A DNA stretch of 64,000 nucleotides, taken from NCBI RefSeq assembly GCF_012524115.1, contig NZ_JAAZWB010000088.1:29680-93679 (forward strand), written 5' to 3'. Origin of the DNA: Bacillus sp. RO1 (GTDB taxonomy: Bacteria; Bacillota; Bacilli; Bacillales; Bacillaceae_I). The translations under genes were made by a program, and so were the position numbers. The notes beneath the pieces are model-generated. The model ran no database searches, was not told the origin of the DNA, and worked only from the letters and a program-made list of their open reading frames with translations. This document shows, one piece after another, positions 24,292 through 34,800 of this stretch (positions within the stretch are counted from its first letter, which is position 1; every line of letters starts with the position of its first letter).

Positions 24292-25350
24292 CTAATTATC
24301 ATTCATCTTCATTCTTACACCGCGAACAAAGTTCAACAATGGACGATAATTTTTATCAACTAATCCAACTTTTTCTGCAAATATTTCAATCAATATTACC
24401 AATATAGAAACCACTAAAAGGGATCCCCACATCGTGGCACTGGAAAATAAAACTGCTGACAGCGCGAAAAATGAAGCTATTGCATAAATAATGAGCACAC
24501 TTTGTTTATGGCTATAGCCGTTTCTTAATAAGCAGTGGTGCAAGTGGGATTTATCTGGTGCTGATAATGGTTTTTTATTGACTAACCTCCTTAAGATAGC
24601 AAAGAAGGTATCAGAAATTGGTACGCCTAGAATAATTATCGGAACCAAGAAGGAAAGTAGCGTTATGTTCTTGAACCCCAGTAAAGATAGAACTGAGATC
24701 ATAAACCCAAGAAACAGTGCACCAGTATCCCCCATGAATATTTTAGCTGGGTGGAAATTAAATACGAGAAAACCTAGAGTACTTCCCAATAAAATCAAAC
24801 CCATACTTGCAACAAAAATATCACCCATAGATAGTGCCATACCAGTAATGGTTAGTAGTGCTATGGAAGATACTCCAGCCGCTAGGCCGTCTAGTCCATC
24901 AATTAGGTTGATGGCATTCGTGATACCAATGATCCAGAAAATTGTTAGTGGGATACTTAGAACTCCAAAATGAAGCTTGTATTCAAATGGCAGGGTAATA
25001 TAGGTTACTTCAATTCCCCCCATCAATACAATGACCAAAGCGGCAGCTAGTTGCCCTAACAACTTATATTTTGCCGATAATTCGTAAATATCATCAAGAA
25101 CACCTGTAACAATGATGATAAAGCCCGCAAGAATTATCGCACTAGCATAACTTACATTAGGGTTGACTATAAGAAACCCGATTATAAAGGCAATATATAT
25201 TGCCAGACCACCCAGACGAGGCATTACCTTTTGGTGGACCTTTCTATTGTTAGGTTTATCAGTGGCCCCAACTTTATGCGCTAATTTTATTATTAACGGG
25301 GTCATTAGGATAGCAGCGATGAAACATATAGCAAATGTTAGTACAAGCAT
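24292..25350 (-). CDS. tagO: Undecaprenyl-phosphate N-acetylglucosaminyl-1-phosphate transferase TagO
   Basis: A 352-residue polytopic membrane enzyme (about ten helices) of the MraY/WecA family. It transfers GlcNAc-1-P from UDP-GlcNAc to undecaprenyl phosphate, the first step of teichoic-acid and related glycan synthesis. Catalytic motifs are intact: GVLDDIYEL, AINLIDGLDGLAAG, FMGDTGALFLGF and SHLHHCLLRNG. Good ribosome-binding site (aaggggg). It initiates the lipid-linked pathway to which MnaA, WecC and the TagA-like enzyme encoded nearby would contribute. Confidence 0.94.
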   Translation of the reverse strand: MLVLTFAICFIAAILMTPLIIKLAHKVGATDKPNNRKVHQKVMPRLGGLAIYIAFIIGFLIVNPNVSYASAIILAGFIIIVTGVLDDIYELSAKYKLLGQLAAALVIVLMGGIEVTYITLPFEYKLHFGVLSIPLTIFWIIGITNAINLIDGLDGLAAGVSSIALLTITGMALSMGDIFVASMGLILLGSTLGFLVFNFHPAKIFMGDTGALFLGFMISVLSLLGFKNITLLSFLVPIIILGVPISDTFFAILRRLVNKKPLSAPDKSHLHHCLLRNGYSHKQSVLIIYAIASFFALSAVLFSSATMWGSLLVVSILVILIEIFAEKVGLVDKNYRPLLNFVRGVRMKMNDN

Positions 25351-25559
25351 ATTTATCCCCCTTAATTATGTTTGCCAAAGTACATTAAAAAAATTTGTAA
25401 AAATTTATAACAATAATTGCATAATTTTGTCGTTACATGGTGAAGTTAAGAATAAGGGAATGTTTGTTCAATTCCAAAACAAATTATAACACATAAAAAT
25501 TCCATTGTAATAGCTTTTTATTTCCTTTTAATTTTATTTTTTAAACTAGAATAAACTAG

Positions 25560-25602
25560 CAAAAAAAAAGAAGATGTTCAAAAAATGAACCTCTTTCTTT
25601 TA
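25560..25602 (-). terminator. Terminator after the CapK-like gene
   Basis: GGTTCA and TGAACATC sit in an extended AAGAAGA-type hairpin on the minus strand followed by nine T. Confidence 0.7.
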
Positions 25603-25626
25603 TATCATATTTAAATTTTTCTTGTG

Positions 25627-26964
25627 TTAATTTTCTATTTCATTTATGACAATCTTATGTTTCCCACCGCTAGTTTTCACAAAATCATTTTCTGAAATAG
25701 TAAAATTTACACTTTCGAACTTATATTGTTCTATGAGCTTCTCCGTGTAATGCGCAAATTCAGGAGGATTATCCCGCATGATTAGCCTTACAAATATATC
25801 TATTTTACCTTTTTCGGATTGCTTCACTTGAAATTGTTCAATATTATCTTCATTCTTAAATAATTGGGTAAATATAGCTCCGTGTATTTTGGAACCTTCC
25901 TTATTGATGATGAAATCCCGTTCTCTACCTTTTATATACAATAGTCTTGGAAGGCCTCGTCCACACTGACATTCCTCGTGTGTTATCGCTCCTATATCTC
26001 CCACTTCATAACGAATAAAAGGCATTGCGTAATTATCTAAGTCTGTAAGGACTATCCTTCCCTCTTCACCGTCAGGTACCGTGTTGCCATTTTCATCTAT
26101 GATTTCTACAATGCAACGCTCAGAACCAATGTGCAGACCAGCGTGTTGGTTACATTCAAAGCAAGTCACGCCTCCATCATTTGCACCATATTGATCATAG
26201 ACTTTACAATCGAATGCTTCCTCGATTGTTTTTCTATAGCGAGGCAGCAATACTTCTGAAGTTGTGATGACAGATTGTAGCTTGACTCCATTAACACGAT
26301 GTTTAATAGCGTAGCTTGCCAATTCATATGCTGCTGAAGCATAAGCATACATGAATTGTACTTTCCCGTCTTTTAGTTGTTGTAGATATTTTTGCATGCT
26401 GCTTTCATCCATTTTGAATGAAGACATTGGTATCCAATTCATTGTCTGATAATAAACGTACCTTTTTAAATCAAAACCACCAAGTAAAGAGTCACCGGCT
26501 AATACAGCTACTTTATCACCTAGTTGATAGCCCGCTGCGTTCCAACCCCTCCAAATGTTTCCCCACATAATACTGTGAGCATTTTTGCTTAATAAAAAAC
26601 GAAAAGGTTTTCCAGAAGAACCGCCTGTACTCTTCCAAGCCGAGCCGTAGCTTTCATGGTTCCTTGCAATGAAATCATCCTTTTGCGAGTTGAGTGTCTC
26701 TTTGTTGATAAGTGGCAATTCTTTTAAATCTAACAAAGCGAATTCTTCTACATCTATTTGGCGTTCTTTAAAGTACTCTTGGTAATATGGGACATTTTTC
26801 ACAACATGATTGATCAATGATTGAAGCTTTTCACGTTGCACTTCACTTAACTCTTCTTTCGTTTTCCATTGAGAATGAATTAAATCATTATATTCGGATA
26901 CTGCGTCCGTTTTCCTTAGAAAATCACCTAATTTTAGCTTCCAGTAATTTAGGTTTCCACTCAT
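25627..26964 (-). CDS. CapK/PaaK-like adenylate-forming enzyme in polysaccharide locus
   Basis: A 445-residue protein related to phenylacetate-CoA ligase and coenzyme F390 synthetase. The nucleotide-binding loop reads STGGSSGKPFRFL (residues ~108-120), and YGANDGG and RYEVGDIG correspond to later adenylation motifs. A CxC..C cluster (TCFECNQHAG, ECQCGRG) could bind zinc. CapK-type members occur in capsule and exopolysaccharide clusters, where they probably activate an acyl group for attachment to sugar. It forms a transcription unit with the two upstream genes. The exact substrate is unknown. Confidence 0.82.
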   Translation of the reverse strand: MSGNLNYWKLKLGDFLRKTDAVSEYNDLIHSQWKTKEELSEVQREKLQSLINHVVKNVPYYQEYFKERQIDVEEFALLDLKELPLINKETLNSQKDDFIARNHESYGSAWKSTGGSSGKPFRFLLSKNAHSIMWGNIWRGWNAAGYQLGDKVAVLAGDSLLGGFDLKRYVYYQTMNWIPMSSFKMDESSMQKYLQQLKDGKVQFMYAYASAAYELASYAIKHRVNGVKLQSVITTSEVLLPRYRKTIEEAFDCKVYDQYGANDGGVTCFECNQHAGLHIGSERCIVEIIDENGNTVPDGEEGRIVLTDLDNYAMPFIRYEVGDIGAITHEECQCGRGLPRLLYIKGRERDFIINKEGSKIHGAIFTQLFKNEDNIEQFQVKQSEKGKIDIFVRLIMRDNPPEFAHYTEKLIEQYKFESVNFTISENDFVKTSGGKHKIVINEIEN

Positions 26965-26989
26965 TATTCAAAGAACCTCATTTCACATT

Positions 26990-28417
26990 TCAAGTCGTTT
27001 GATTACTCTTTGCCGTTATTTGCGCAAGGATTATCGCTAAAATAACGGATACGTAAATGCTAACTGCAGGTGCATACAGAACATGTCCAGCTAAAAAGGC
27101 TATACCAACAGCAAGAGCGATGGACATAAGCGGGAATAATACGTTAGGACGTATAAGCTGTAGCTTCAATCTAAGAAGCTGCTTCATAGATACTAGCACG
27201 ATGCTTAAAAAGGGTAACATGAATGCTGTAAAACCTATGATTCCAAAAGAATAAAAAAGATCAAAAAAGTCCATTTCAATTAGTTTGGGAGCTTTCTCCC
27301 AATTCCCTGCGTAGCCCATACCAAACATTTTTTGTTGAGCAGGTGCTTCTATAAAATCATTATTCAATTTGATAAAGTATTTATCCCTACTACTTAATAA
27401 AACAGAAAGTACCTTATTGTCTAAAAGCTTTGCAGTAAAGTTTTCTTTCTTTTCTTTTTCTGGTTCTTCTGCTATATCTTCCGTAGCCGAATCTGCTTCT
27501 ACTTCCGTTTCACTAGATTCTTCTGCGATCTCTTCCGCAACACTCGAGTAATGACCTGAAGTGTTTGTGAAAGCAGGTGTGATTGGAGTAATAACTGCTA
27601 CCGCAATTACAATGGCTATACTAATAATCAAGTTTAGTTTAATATTTATCGATGAAGACAATCGACCTATTTTTTTCACAAGTAGTTCTACTGCCAAAAG
27701 AATGGGTGTCAACGCACATACTAGTATAATCGCCAGATGTCCTACCTTTGTTCCTACCATAATTGCAGCAAATCCGACTACCAATACAGGAATCCAGAAA
27801 TAAGAATTTTTTAAGGAAGTAGTTTTCCTAACCGCAAACAACACTACCATAGGGAAGCAGATGGACAAGATTGCACTTAATTCGTTACCGGAATAAAACC
27901 ATCCTTTATTCCCAGCCTTATTGTACTTATATGTATCAAAGCCAGTCCCAGTAAGTTGTGTAAATAATAGAACTACGCCAACGATAACCATAGAGTAGAC
28001 AATGAATGACTGGAATTTATCCATCTTGCTTGAATAATTTAGAGATGTTAACACCAGTAAGTAAGAAAGAAACATAATGACAAAATAAACCGATTTAGTT
28101 GTATACTGCAACTCAGAAAACAAACTAAAGTTAGGCTTTATAAAGTAATTCGTTAAGAAGCCAACCCCGACGATTGTTAAAAATACAATCAAATAACCGG
28201 TAATGATCTTCTTATATTTGCTATTATTCAAGAAAAAAATATAAACGATCGATATTAACATGAAGCCCATTCTTACTAATAAGCCTATGGTAATACTTGC
28301 TTGAAAGTAATAAATGCTGAATGCAGTCAGAACATCTAGAATTGGCTGTAGTATAATGAAAAGTAAAAACAAATTACTATTCTTCATTATGTTTAACACA
28401 TTAAATTGTTTATTCAT
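26990..28417 (-). CDS. O-antigen ligase/polymerase-like membrane protein
   Basis: A 475-residue integral membrane protein with about a dozen hydrophobic segments. One long soluble loop (residues ~290-370) is highly acidic (EEIAEESSETEVEADS). Topology and location next to glycosyltransferases fit a Wzy-type polymerase or O-antigen ligase family member that links repeat units on the outer face of the membrane. The frame opens at 28432, but ATG 28417 follows GGGGGAAG at proper spacing. The identity is inferred from topology and neighbours. Confidence 0.75.
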   Translation of the reverse strand: MNKQFNVLNIMKNSNLFLLFIILQPILDVLTAFSIYYFQASITIGLLVRMGFMLISIVYIFFLNNSKYKKIITGYLIVFLTIVGVGFLTNYFIKPNFSLFSELQYTTKSVYFVIMFLSYLLVLTSLNYSSKMDKFQSFIVYSMVIVGVVLLFTQLTGTGFDTYKYNKAGNKGWFYSGNELSAILSICFPMVVLFAVRKTTSLKNSYFWIPVLVVGFAAIMVGTKVGHLAIILVCALTPILLAVELLVKKIGRLSSSINIKLNLIISIAIVIAVAVITPITPAFTNTSGHYSSVAEEIAEESSETEVEADSATEDIAEEPEKEKKENFTAKLLDNKVLSVLLSSRDKYFIKLNNDFIEAPAQQKMFGMGYAGNWEKAPKLIEMDFFDLFYSFGIIGFTAFMLPFLSIVLVSMKQLLRLKLQLIRPNVLFPLMSIALAVGIAFLAGHVLYAPAVSIYVSVILAIILAQITAKSNQTT

Positions 28418-28435
28418 AGCTTCCCCCATCAACCA

Positions 28436-29494
28436 CTAAAAACTTCTATATAGTTTAGTTAGTTTATTTACTTGAACATGTATTTCATTTTCACCAAGGT
28501 CTATGTCACATTTATCCACCATGGACTTGTAAAGATCTGGGTTATCTTTCAGTCTTAGTACATGTGTTAATATAGATTCCCAATCGTCCTCTTTAACAAG
28601 ATAGCCGTTTTCCCCGTGTCTAATTACCTCCCCGACTCCTCCTACATCTGTACCGATTACCGGAGTATTGCAGCTCAGACTTTCTAAAGCAACCAACCCA
28701 AAGGCTTCTTTCTTTGTAGGAAAAACAAATAAATCCGCAGCATTAAACCAATCAGGTACTTCTGTTTTAGGTTTCCCATCAAATATTTTGACATTCTTAA
28801 AGTTAGCAATTTCTGATTTAACAGTTTCTTTATCTGCTCCATCACCAAGGATAATAAATTCAATCTCAGGATCTTTACAATGTTTGATAAGTTCCAAAAA
28901 GGTGAAAATCCCTTTATTTCGGCTGACCCTACCTAAATATAGGACATGGAATTTCTTTGTATCAAGACCTAGTCTCTGTTTCATTTCCAGCTTGTCCTGT
29001 GGGTTGAATAATGTTCGATTTACACCACAATTACTGGTAGTTACCTTTGACGCTTGGACATGGTAATTCTTTATAAGTTGTTCTTTAACAAAGTCGCTTA
29101 CTGTTACTATTTCATCTAAATCATTAAAAATTCTTTTGGCTATTTTATATTTAAGTCCCTTACTAAACAGAATGTTCGTTCCGTGGATTGTACCTATAAG
29201 CTTTGCATTTGTGATCTTCTTCGCGATTGGTACGAATAATGCGGTAGGAAATATATAATGTATATGAATAATGTCAAACTTTTGTCTAATAATAGTTTGA
29301 AAAACACGTTTCCATAAACTTAGATATTTAAATATACTTTGTATTTTGGATGTCTCTTTATTGGTAATCACTTGTAAATCTATATTCATGTCATGATTTT
29401 TCTTTAATTCTTCTACTTGTTCCTTTACAAAAATTCCATAAAAAGGGTGTTTTTCACTTGGGTACATATTAGACACAATTAAAATTTTTTTCAT
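28436..29494 (-). CDS. Glycosyltransferase family 4 (GT-B fold)
   Basis: A 352-residue retaining GT4-type enzyme. N-terminal MKKILIVSNMYPSEKHPFYG and the C-terminal nucleotide-sugar site (YLGRVSRNKGIFTFLELIK, FVFPTKKEAFGLVALESLSC, GTDVGGVGEVIRHGENGYLV) are clear, including the E-x7-E motif. It resembles TuaC-like enzymes of wall polysaccharide pathways. First gene of the three-gene minus-strand unit, divergent from wecC. Donor and acceptor are unknown. Confidence 0.88.
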   Translation of the reverse strand: MKKILIVSNMYPSEKHPFYGIFVKEQVEELKKNHDMNIDLQVITNKETSKIQSIFKYLSLWKRVFQTIIRQKFDIIHIHYIFPTALFVPIAKKITNAKLIGTIHGTNILFSKGLKYKIAKRIFNDLDEIVTVSDFVKEQLIKNYHVQASKVTTSNCGVNRTLFNPQDKLEMKQRLGLDTKKFHVLYLGRVSRNKGIFTFLELIKHCKDPEIEFIILGDGADKETVKSEIANFKNVKIFDGKPKTEVPDWFNAADLFVFPTKKEAFGLVALESLSCNTPVIGTDVGGVGEVIRHGENGYLVKEDDWESILTHVLRLKDNPDLYKSMVDKCDIDLGENEIHVQVNKLTKLYRSF

Positions 29495-29649
29495 ACTAAT
29501 CTCCCTTTTTCGACAATCGAATTTACCACTGTAAAGTATATCGGATTATGTAATTTTAGTAAACCTCCGGTGATTGATTGACGAAAGAGAAAAAAAATTC
29601 TACTATTAGTAATTATGGTTGCAAAGCATATTTGAAAGAGAGGATTTAC

Positions 29650-30912
29650 ATGATAAACAAAGTTTGTATCGTTGGTCTTGGATATATAGGATTACCTACA
29701 TCTGCCATATTTGCTGATGCTGGAATGGAAGTCGTCGGTGTAGATGTTAGTGAAAAGATTATTTCTACTATTAATAAGGGAGAAATCCATATCGAGGAGC
29801 CCGGTCTCCCAGAGCTTGTAAAAAGAGTAGTGGATTCAGGAAAACTTAGAGCTTCATTAGTACCTGAACAAGCAGACGCTTATATCGTAGCTGTTCCAAC
29901 GCCGATTCATAAAGATTGTACGGCAAATGTAGATTATGTAAAAAGTGCGTGTGAAAACATTGCACCATTAGTGAAAAAAGGTGACATTGTCATCGTAGAA
30001 TCCACCATTCCACCAAGAACAATATCTGATGTGGTAGCTCCTATCTTCGAAAAGGTAGGATTGTCAGAAGAGGATGTATTCCTTGCTCATTGTCCGGAAA
30101 GAGTACTTCCAGGCAGAATATTAACGGAACTGATTGAAAACACCCGAATCGTCGGCGGTCTGACTCCGGAAGCAACAGAAAAAGCTGCAGAGGTATATCG
30201 TACTGTTGTAAAAGGCGAGATTATTCTTACGGATGCGACTACTGCTGAGATGACAAAGCTTATGGAGAATACGTTCAGAGACGTAAACATTGCACTTGCT
30301 AATGAGTTAGTAAAAATATCTAAGAAGTTAGGCATAAATGCATATGATGTAATTGAATTTGCAAATAAGCATCCTCGAGTTAACTTGCACTTACCTGGAC
30401 CTGGGGTAGGTGGGCACTGCTTGGCAGTAGATCCATACTTCATTGTGGAAAAGGCTCCTGAGGAAGCAAAGCTTATTCAGACCTCACGTGATATTAATAA
30501 CTCGATGCCTGCGTTTGTGGTTAAGAACATTAAAGAAATTCTCGCAGATGTGGAAAATCCTAAAGTTTCCATCTTCGGTGTCACATATAAAGGGAATATT
30601 GATGATTATCGAGAAAGTCCAGCACTTGAAATCATTGAAATGTTACAGAAAGATGCCGGAATCACTCTGTCCATTTACGATCCGCATGTTCCAAATGATA
30701 TTGCTCCTTTCCCATTGGAAAGCAAGGAATCAGCAGTAGCGGATTCTGATTTAGTGGTTGTACTTTCCGATCATAATGAATTTAAGACGTTGCTGACGGA
30801 TGATTCATTAAATGGTATGAAAAACAAAACGGTGTTCGATACAAAGGGCATCTGCAAAGACATCTCTTCCGATGTTACGTTATATAATTTTAATAACATT
30901 TATTCCATTTAA
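29650..30912 (+). CDS. wecC: UDP-N-acetyl-D-mannosamine dehydrogenase, WecC-like
   Basis: A 420-residue nucleotide-sugar 6-dehydrogenase. The NAD-binding Rossmann motif is VCIVGLGYIGLPTSA, and the catalytic Cys lies in GPGVGGHCLAVDPYF. It oxidises UDP-ManNAc to UDP-ManNAcA when paired with a 2-epimerase, which is present at 41886. The open frame begins at 29578, but ATG 29650 has agagagg at good spacing and starts exactly at the Rossmann fold. It is monocistronic, ending in a strong terminator. UDP-GlcNAc dehydrogenase activity cannot be excluded. Confidence 0.88.
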   Translation: MINKVCIVGLGYIGLPTSAIFADAGMEVVGVDVSEKIISTINKGEIHIEEPGLPELVKRVVDSGKLRASLVPEQADAYIVAVPTPIHKDCTANVDYVKSACENIAPLVKKGDIVIVESTIPPRTISDVVAPIFEKVGLSEEDVFLAHCPERVLPGRILTELIENTRIVGGLTPEATEKAAEVYRTVVKGEIILTDATTAEMTKLMENTFRDVNIALANELVKISKKLGINAYDVIEFANKHPRVNLHLPGPGVGGHCLAVDPYFIVEKAPEEAKLIQTSRDINNSMPAFVVKNIKEILADVENPKVSIFGVTYKGNIDDYRESPALEIIEMLQKDAGITLSIYDPHVPNDIAPFPLESKESAVADSDLVVVLSDHNEFKTLLTDDSLNGMKNKTVFDTKGICKDISSDVTLYNFNNIYSI

Positions 30913-30926
30913 TATATTCTAGATAA

Positions 30927-30976
30927 AAAAGCTGCCTCGAAGGTCCATCAAGATCACTTCGGGGCAGCTTTTTTTC
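30927..30976. terminator. Bidirectional terminator between wecC and tagA-like gene
   Basis: AAGCTGCC and GGCAGCTT with CGAAG/CTTCG form a long stem flanked by A and T runs, between the convergent genes. Confidence 0.88.
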
Positions 30977-30981
30977 TAACT

Positions 30982-31707
30982 TCACTTCTTGGGTCTGGTA
31001 CCAAGCACTTTAAGGAGAAACTTCGGTAATGCCATCTGCCTTTGTATTCTAGAAGGTTGTGACAATAGCCTGTATAGCCATTCCGTCCCGGTATTACGGA
31101 ATGCTGCCGGCGCTCGCTTTACGGTACCGCTGATGACATCAAAGCTTCCACCCACACCCTGGAAAATGTTAACACTTAACTTCCCTTTATTCTCCTCAAT
31201 CCAGAATTCCTGTTTCGGACTTCCCATAGCAACAAACATTAGTTGCGCTCCAGAGGCATTAATCTCCTCTACTAATTCCTGTTGGTCAGACACATATCCA
31301 TCCCGATATCCTGCGACAATCAGGTTTGGATAATCACGTTTAATATTCTCAACCGCTTTTGCGACCACTTCTGGCTTGGCTCCATAAAGAAAGATCTTAT
31401 ACCTTTTTTTATCAGCTAATTCCAATAGCTTGACGAAGAGGTCGACACCAGTAATCCGTTCGGTTACTGTTCCTTTGTTAAGCCTGGATGCCAAAATGAC
31501 ACCTATTCCATCTGGTATTGTATATGTAGCTGAATTAATGAGGTCCTTCAGTTTTGGATCTTTTTGAAGAGCCATTATTTTCTCTGGATTAACAGCAATG
31601 ATGTTACCTTGTCCATTCTCCTGGATAAGGGCATCTATACTGGTGATCAACTCGCGATAATTTAGAGTTGTTACATTTACATCTAGTATTTTTTCTATAT
31701 TCGACAC
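30982..31707 (-). CDS. tagA: WecG/TagA/CpsF family glycosyltransferase
   Basis: A 241-residue GT26 enzyme. Family motifs: AVNPEKIMALQKDP, TIPDGIGVILASRL, FVAMGSPKQEFWI and FQGVGGSFDVISGTVKRAP. Family members add ManNAc (TagA) or ManNAcA (WecG) to GlcNAc-PP-undecaprenol, the second step after TagO. The presence of wecC nearby leaves open which donor is used. In the minus direction it lies downstream of the SH3/glucosaminidase gene but is separated from it by a terminator. Confidence 0.9.
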   Translation of the reverse strand: MSNIEKILDVNVTTLNYRELITSIDALIQENGQGNIIAVNPEKIMALQKDPKLKDLINSATYTIPDGIGVILASRLNKGTVTERITGVDLFVKLLELADKKRYKIFLYGAKPEVVAKAVENIKRDYPNLIVAGYRDGYVSDQQELVEEINASGAQLMFVAMGSPKQEFWIEENKGKLSVNIFQGVGGSFDVISGTVKRAPAAFRNTGTEWLYRLLSQPSRIQRQMALPKFLLKVLGTRPKK

Positions 31708-31768
31708 TCAGAACCATCCTTTAGACTAATATGAATGAAGCTAGTTAACATCATATCAAATTTCATAA

Positions 31769-31808
31769 AAAAAACAACATTACTCCTTTTCAGAGTAATG
31801 TTGTTTTT
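31769..31808 (-). terminator. Terminator after the SH3/glucosaminidase gene
   Basis: AAACAACATTACTC and GAGTAATGTTGTTT form a 14-bp perfect stem flanked by A and T runs, directly after the stop at 31812. Confidence 0.9.
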
Positions 31809-31811
31809 GAC

Positions 31812-34800
31812 TTACTTGGACCCTGCATAAACAGGAATATCAAATGTCAAATTCTCATATGTGTCCAATACATCGTAAAGGTTGGTTAGGGTATACACTT
31901 GCTTGTCCGCCCATGCCATATCTGTCGCATATTGGTTTCTTCCATACTGTCCTGTATAACCAGGATTCCATCTCATTTTGAAGAGCGTGTCCTGCTTATA
32001 TTGAGGATGATGAACATATCTTTCCGCTGCAAACTTTGCCCCTCCAACTATTGCTTCTTCCGGGGTAAACCATCCACTCTTATAAGCGAACTCTGCTCCA
32101 CAATCCTGAGCTGTTCCAAGAGCACATCTATCCGTTGCCCCTACACCGTACATATTGTAGACAACCTTTGGAGTTACTGGATTTCCATCCACTTTTGAAA
32201 CCAGCATGCCTGTTGCAAGACTTGATTTCCCATGCCCTGTCTCAAGGAATGAATGGGAAATTAAGTAAAGCTCGTTAATGCTGTATTGTTTCGCCGCATC
32301 TACAAAGGCTTGACCTTTTCCAGTCAATGTCCCTTTATTGATGAGGATCTTATCATTCAATTCTTTTGCGTTCGCACCTGCAGGCTTTGATAAAACAAGG
32401 AATTGATAGAAGGACTTGCTTTCCTTTTCGAAGTTTTCTGGATTCATATAATAGGCAGCATCTTCTGGTAAAGCATTTACCCATTGCATGTTAACCTTAT
32501 ACCAAATATAGCCATCTCTTCCTAACTCCTGTCCTACAACGGTAACTTTATTCCCATTCCTCAAAATACCTACAGAACGTGACGATGTATCAGATGAGGT
32601 CCGTACGTTCCATTCCGCTTTGTTAACAGTTCCAACACCGTTCACTACATCTAGACCATCTGATCTTGTAAAGTAATGTAGTTGATATTTACGATCTGTC
32701 TGCGGTGGTGGATTCAACTTGTACTGAATATCCATTAATTGATTCAGGGATAGTTCATATTGGGTGTAATTGTATATTGGGCCTTCATGCGTGGCCGGTT
32801 TATATATATAGCCAATTCTTCCTGCAAAGTCCACTTCATACCAATTAGAGCTAAAGTCCCTTATGATTGGATAGCTTTCCCCAAATCTGATAGAGCCGAA
32901 TGGCACCAGAGTTCCTGTAGAATTATCATAGACTGTCACATTGTCAATCGCACTCAATTTTCTATCTGAGTTTACTTTTCCGGGATTCTGGTTTGGTACG
33001 GCACTGCTCGTGGAAACGGTTGTTGCTTCCTTCCACACGAAGCCGAAACCATTCCCGTATTTAATTCGGTGCCAGCTTCCATAGTCACTGACTCTTTTAT
33101 AAGATTGACCTTTAATTAAATGTCCTACCGGCAGTAATGAACCGGTACTGTTACTATATACTGTGACTCTATCCTGAATCACTTGGAAATACTCATCTGT
33201 TGTTACAAATTCCTGTCTCGTGGCAGGCTTATAAATATTCCCTATCCTGCCTCCTAAATCAATCCTGATCCAGCTTTTCGTTTGAGAGATAATTGGATAC
33301 CTTGTTCCCTTTACCATCGTTCCCATAAGGACAAGGGAACCTGAGCTGTTATCATATACACTGACATCTGAGGTTGTGACAACATGCAGTGTTGAATTTA
33401 CCAGGCTTTTATTCTCATTCTTGATTTTGGATGCATCAGACGGGGCAGTTTTTTCAGTTGGTACAAATGCAAAGCCATTCCCAAATTTAATGCGGTGGTA
33501 GCCATTTTGTCCGTCTACTCTAGGAAAAACCTGTCCTTTAGTCAAATACCCGACCACTTTTGAATCGCTTTGGCCATTTTCAAAAACAGGAACATTGTTA
33601 TCTAATACTTCAAAATACTTATCCGTCGTTTCAAAAGGAGTTTTAGTAGCAGGTTTGTACACATAGCCGATTCTTCCACCTACATCGACTTTCACCCAAC
33701 TGCTGCTGTAATCACCAATTATTGGATATGTAATTCCTTTGAATAAGAATGCAAAAGAGACAAGCGAACCTGATGTGTTATCGTATACGCTGATGGTATC
33801 GATGGTTTCAATCAAACGGTCACTGTTTGCCTGACCATTATTTAAGTTCTTAAGAGCGTCTATCTTTTCTTGTGTTGCGGGTACGGTCGATGCTTTCCAA
33901 ACAAAACCGGAACCATTGCCGTATTTGATTCTATGCCAGCTCCCGTAATCACTTACCCTCGGGAAGATTTGACCCTTATTCAAATATCCGACATGTACAA
34001 GCTTACCTGAACTGTTGTCATAAACAGAGAGCCTTTCACTAGCTTCAAAAAATTTATCAGTAGCAACAAACTCCCTAGTTTCAGTAACATTCGAAGTAGT
34101 GGAAGTAATAGTTGTTTTTCCCTCTTCTACTGTCGTATTTACATCCAACACTTTGCTTTTCTCTAAGGATGATTTTGAGGTGTTTGCATCGAGTTGCTCG
34201 CTGTTTTCTTGTGAAGGGGTCTCCTCTTGAAACTCCACTTCTTCAGCTTCGTTCTTCTCGACCTCTTCTCCTTCTGTTTCTGTATTTACATTCCCTTCAG
34301 CATCTCCGCTTTCTTCCGTTGCAGTATCTTCTGTCTCTTTCGACTCTTCAACTGCTTCGTCTTCCCCTTCGCTTACAGGAAGTGGTTCTTCTTCAAGTTC
34401 CTTTACTACCATTACGTCCTTAGATTCTATGTATCCTTCTATGTTACCGACAAATACAAGATATCTTTCTTCCGTTTGAGCATGGAAATCAATCAGAACC
34501 TCATTCTCGATAGTGGCTAAGATCTTATCATCTTCCACTAAATCATAAATTTCCACTTCTGATGTCGTAAGGAGTGTCCCGAAGTTTTCAGTCTTTGTTG
34601 TATCTTCCTCATACTCTTCCTCGTCGACTTCCATTTCCACCATTACTTCCTCATAGACAGGGGCATCCAATAAAACCTCATCTTCATTCCAGGAAGTAAA
34701 TAGTTCTTCACCTTGACGGTTTACTTTAAGTACGACACCTTCCATAAGAGTAACCAGTTTTTTCTGGTTTTCCACATCCAATAAGGAAGCTTCTTGGATC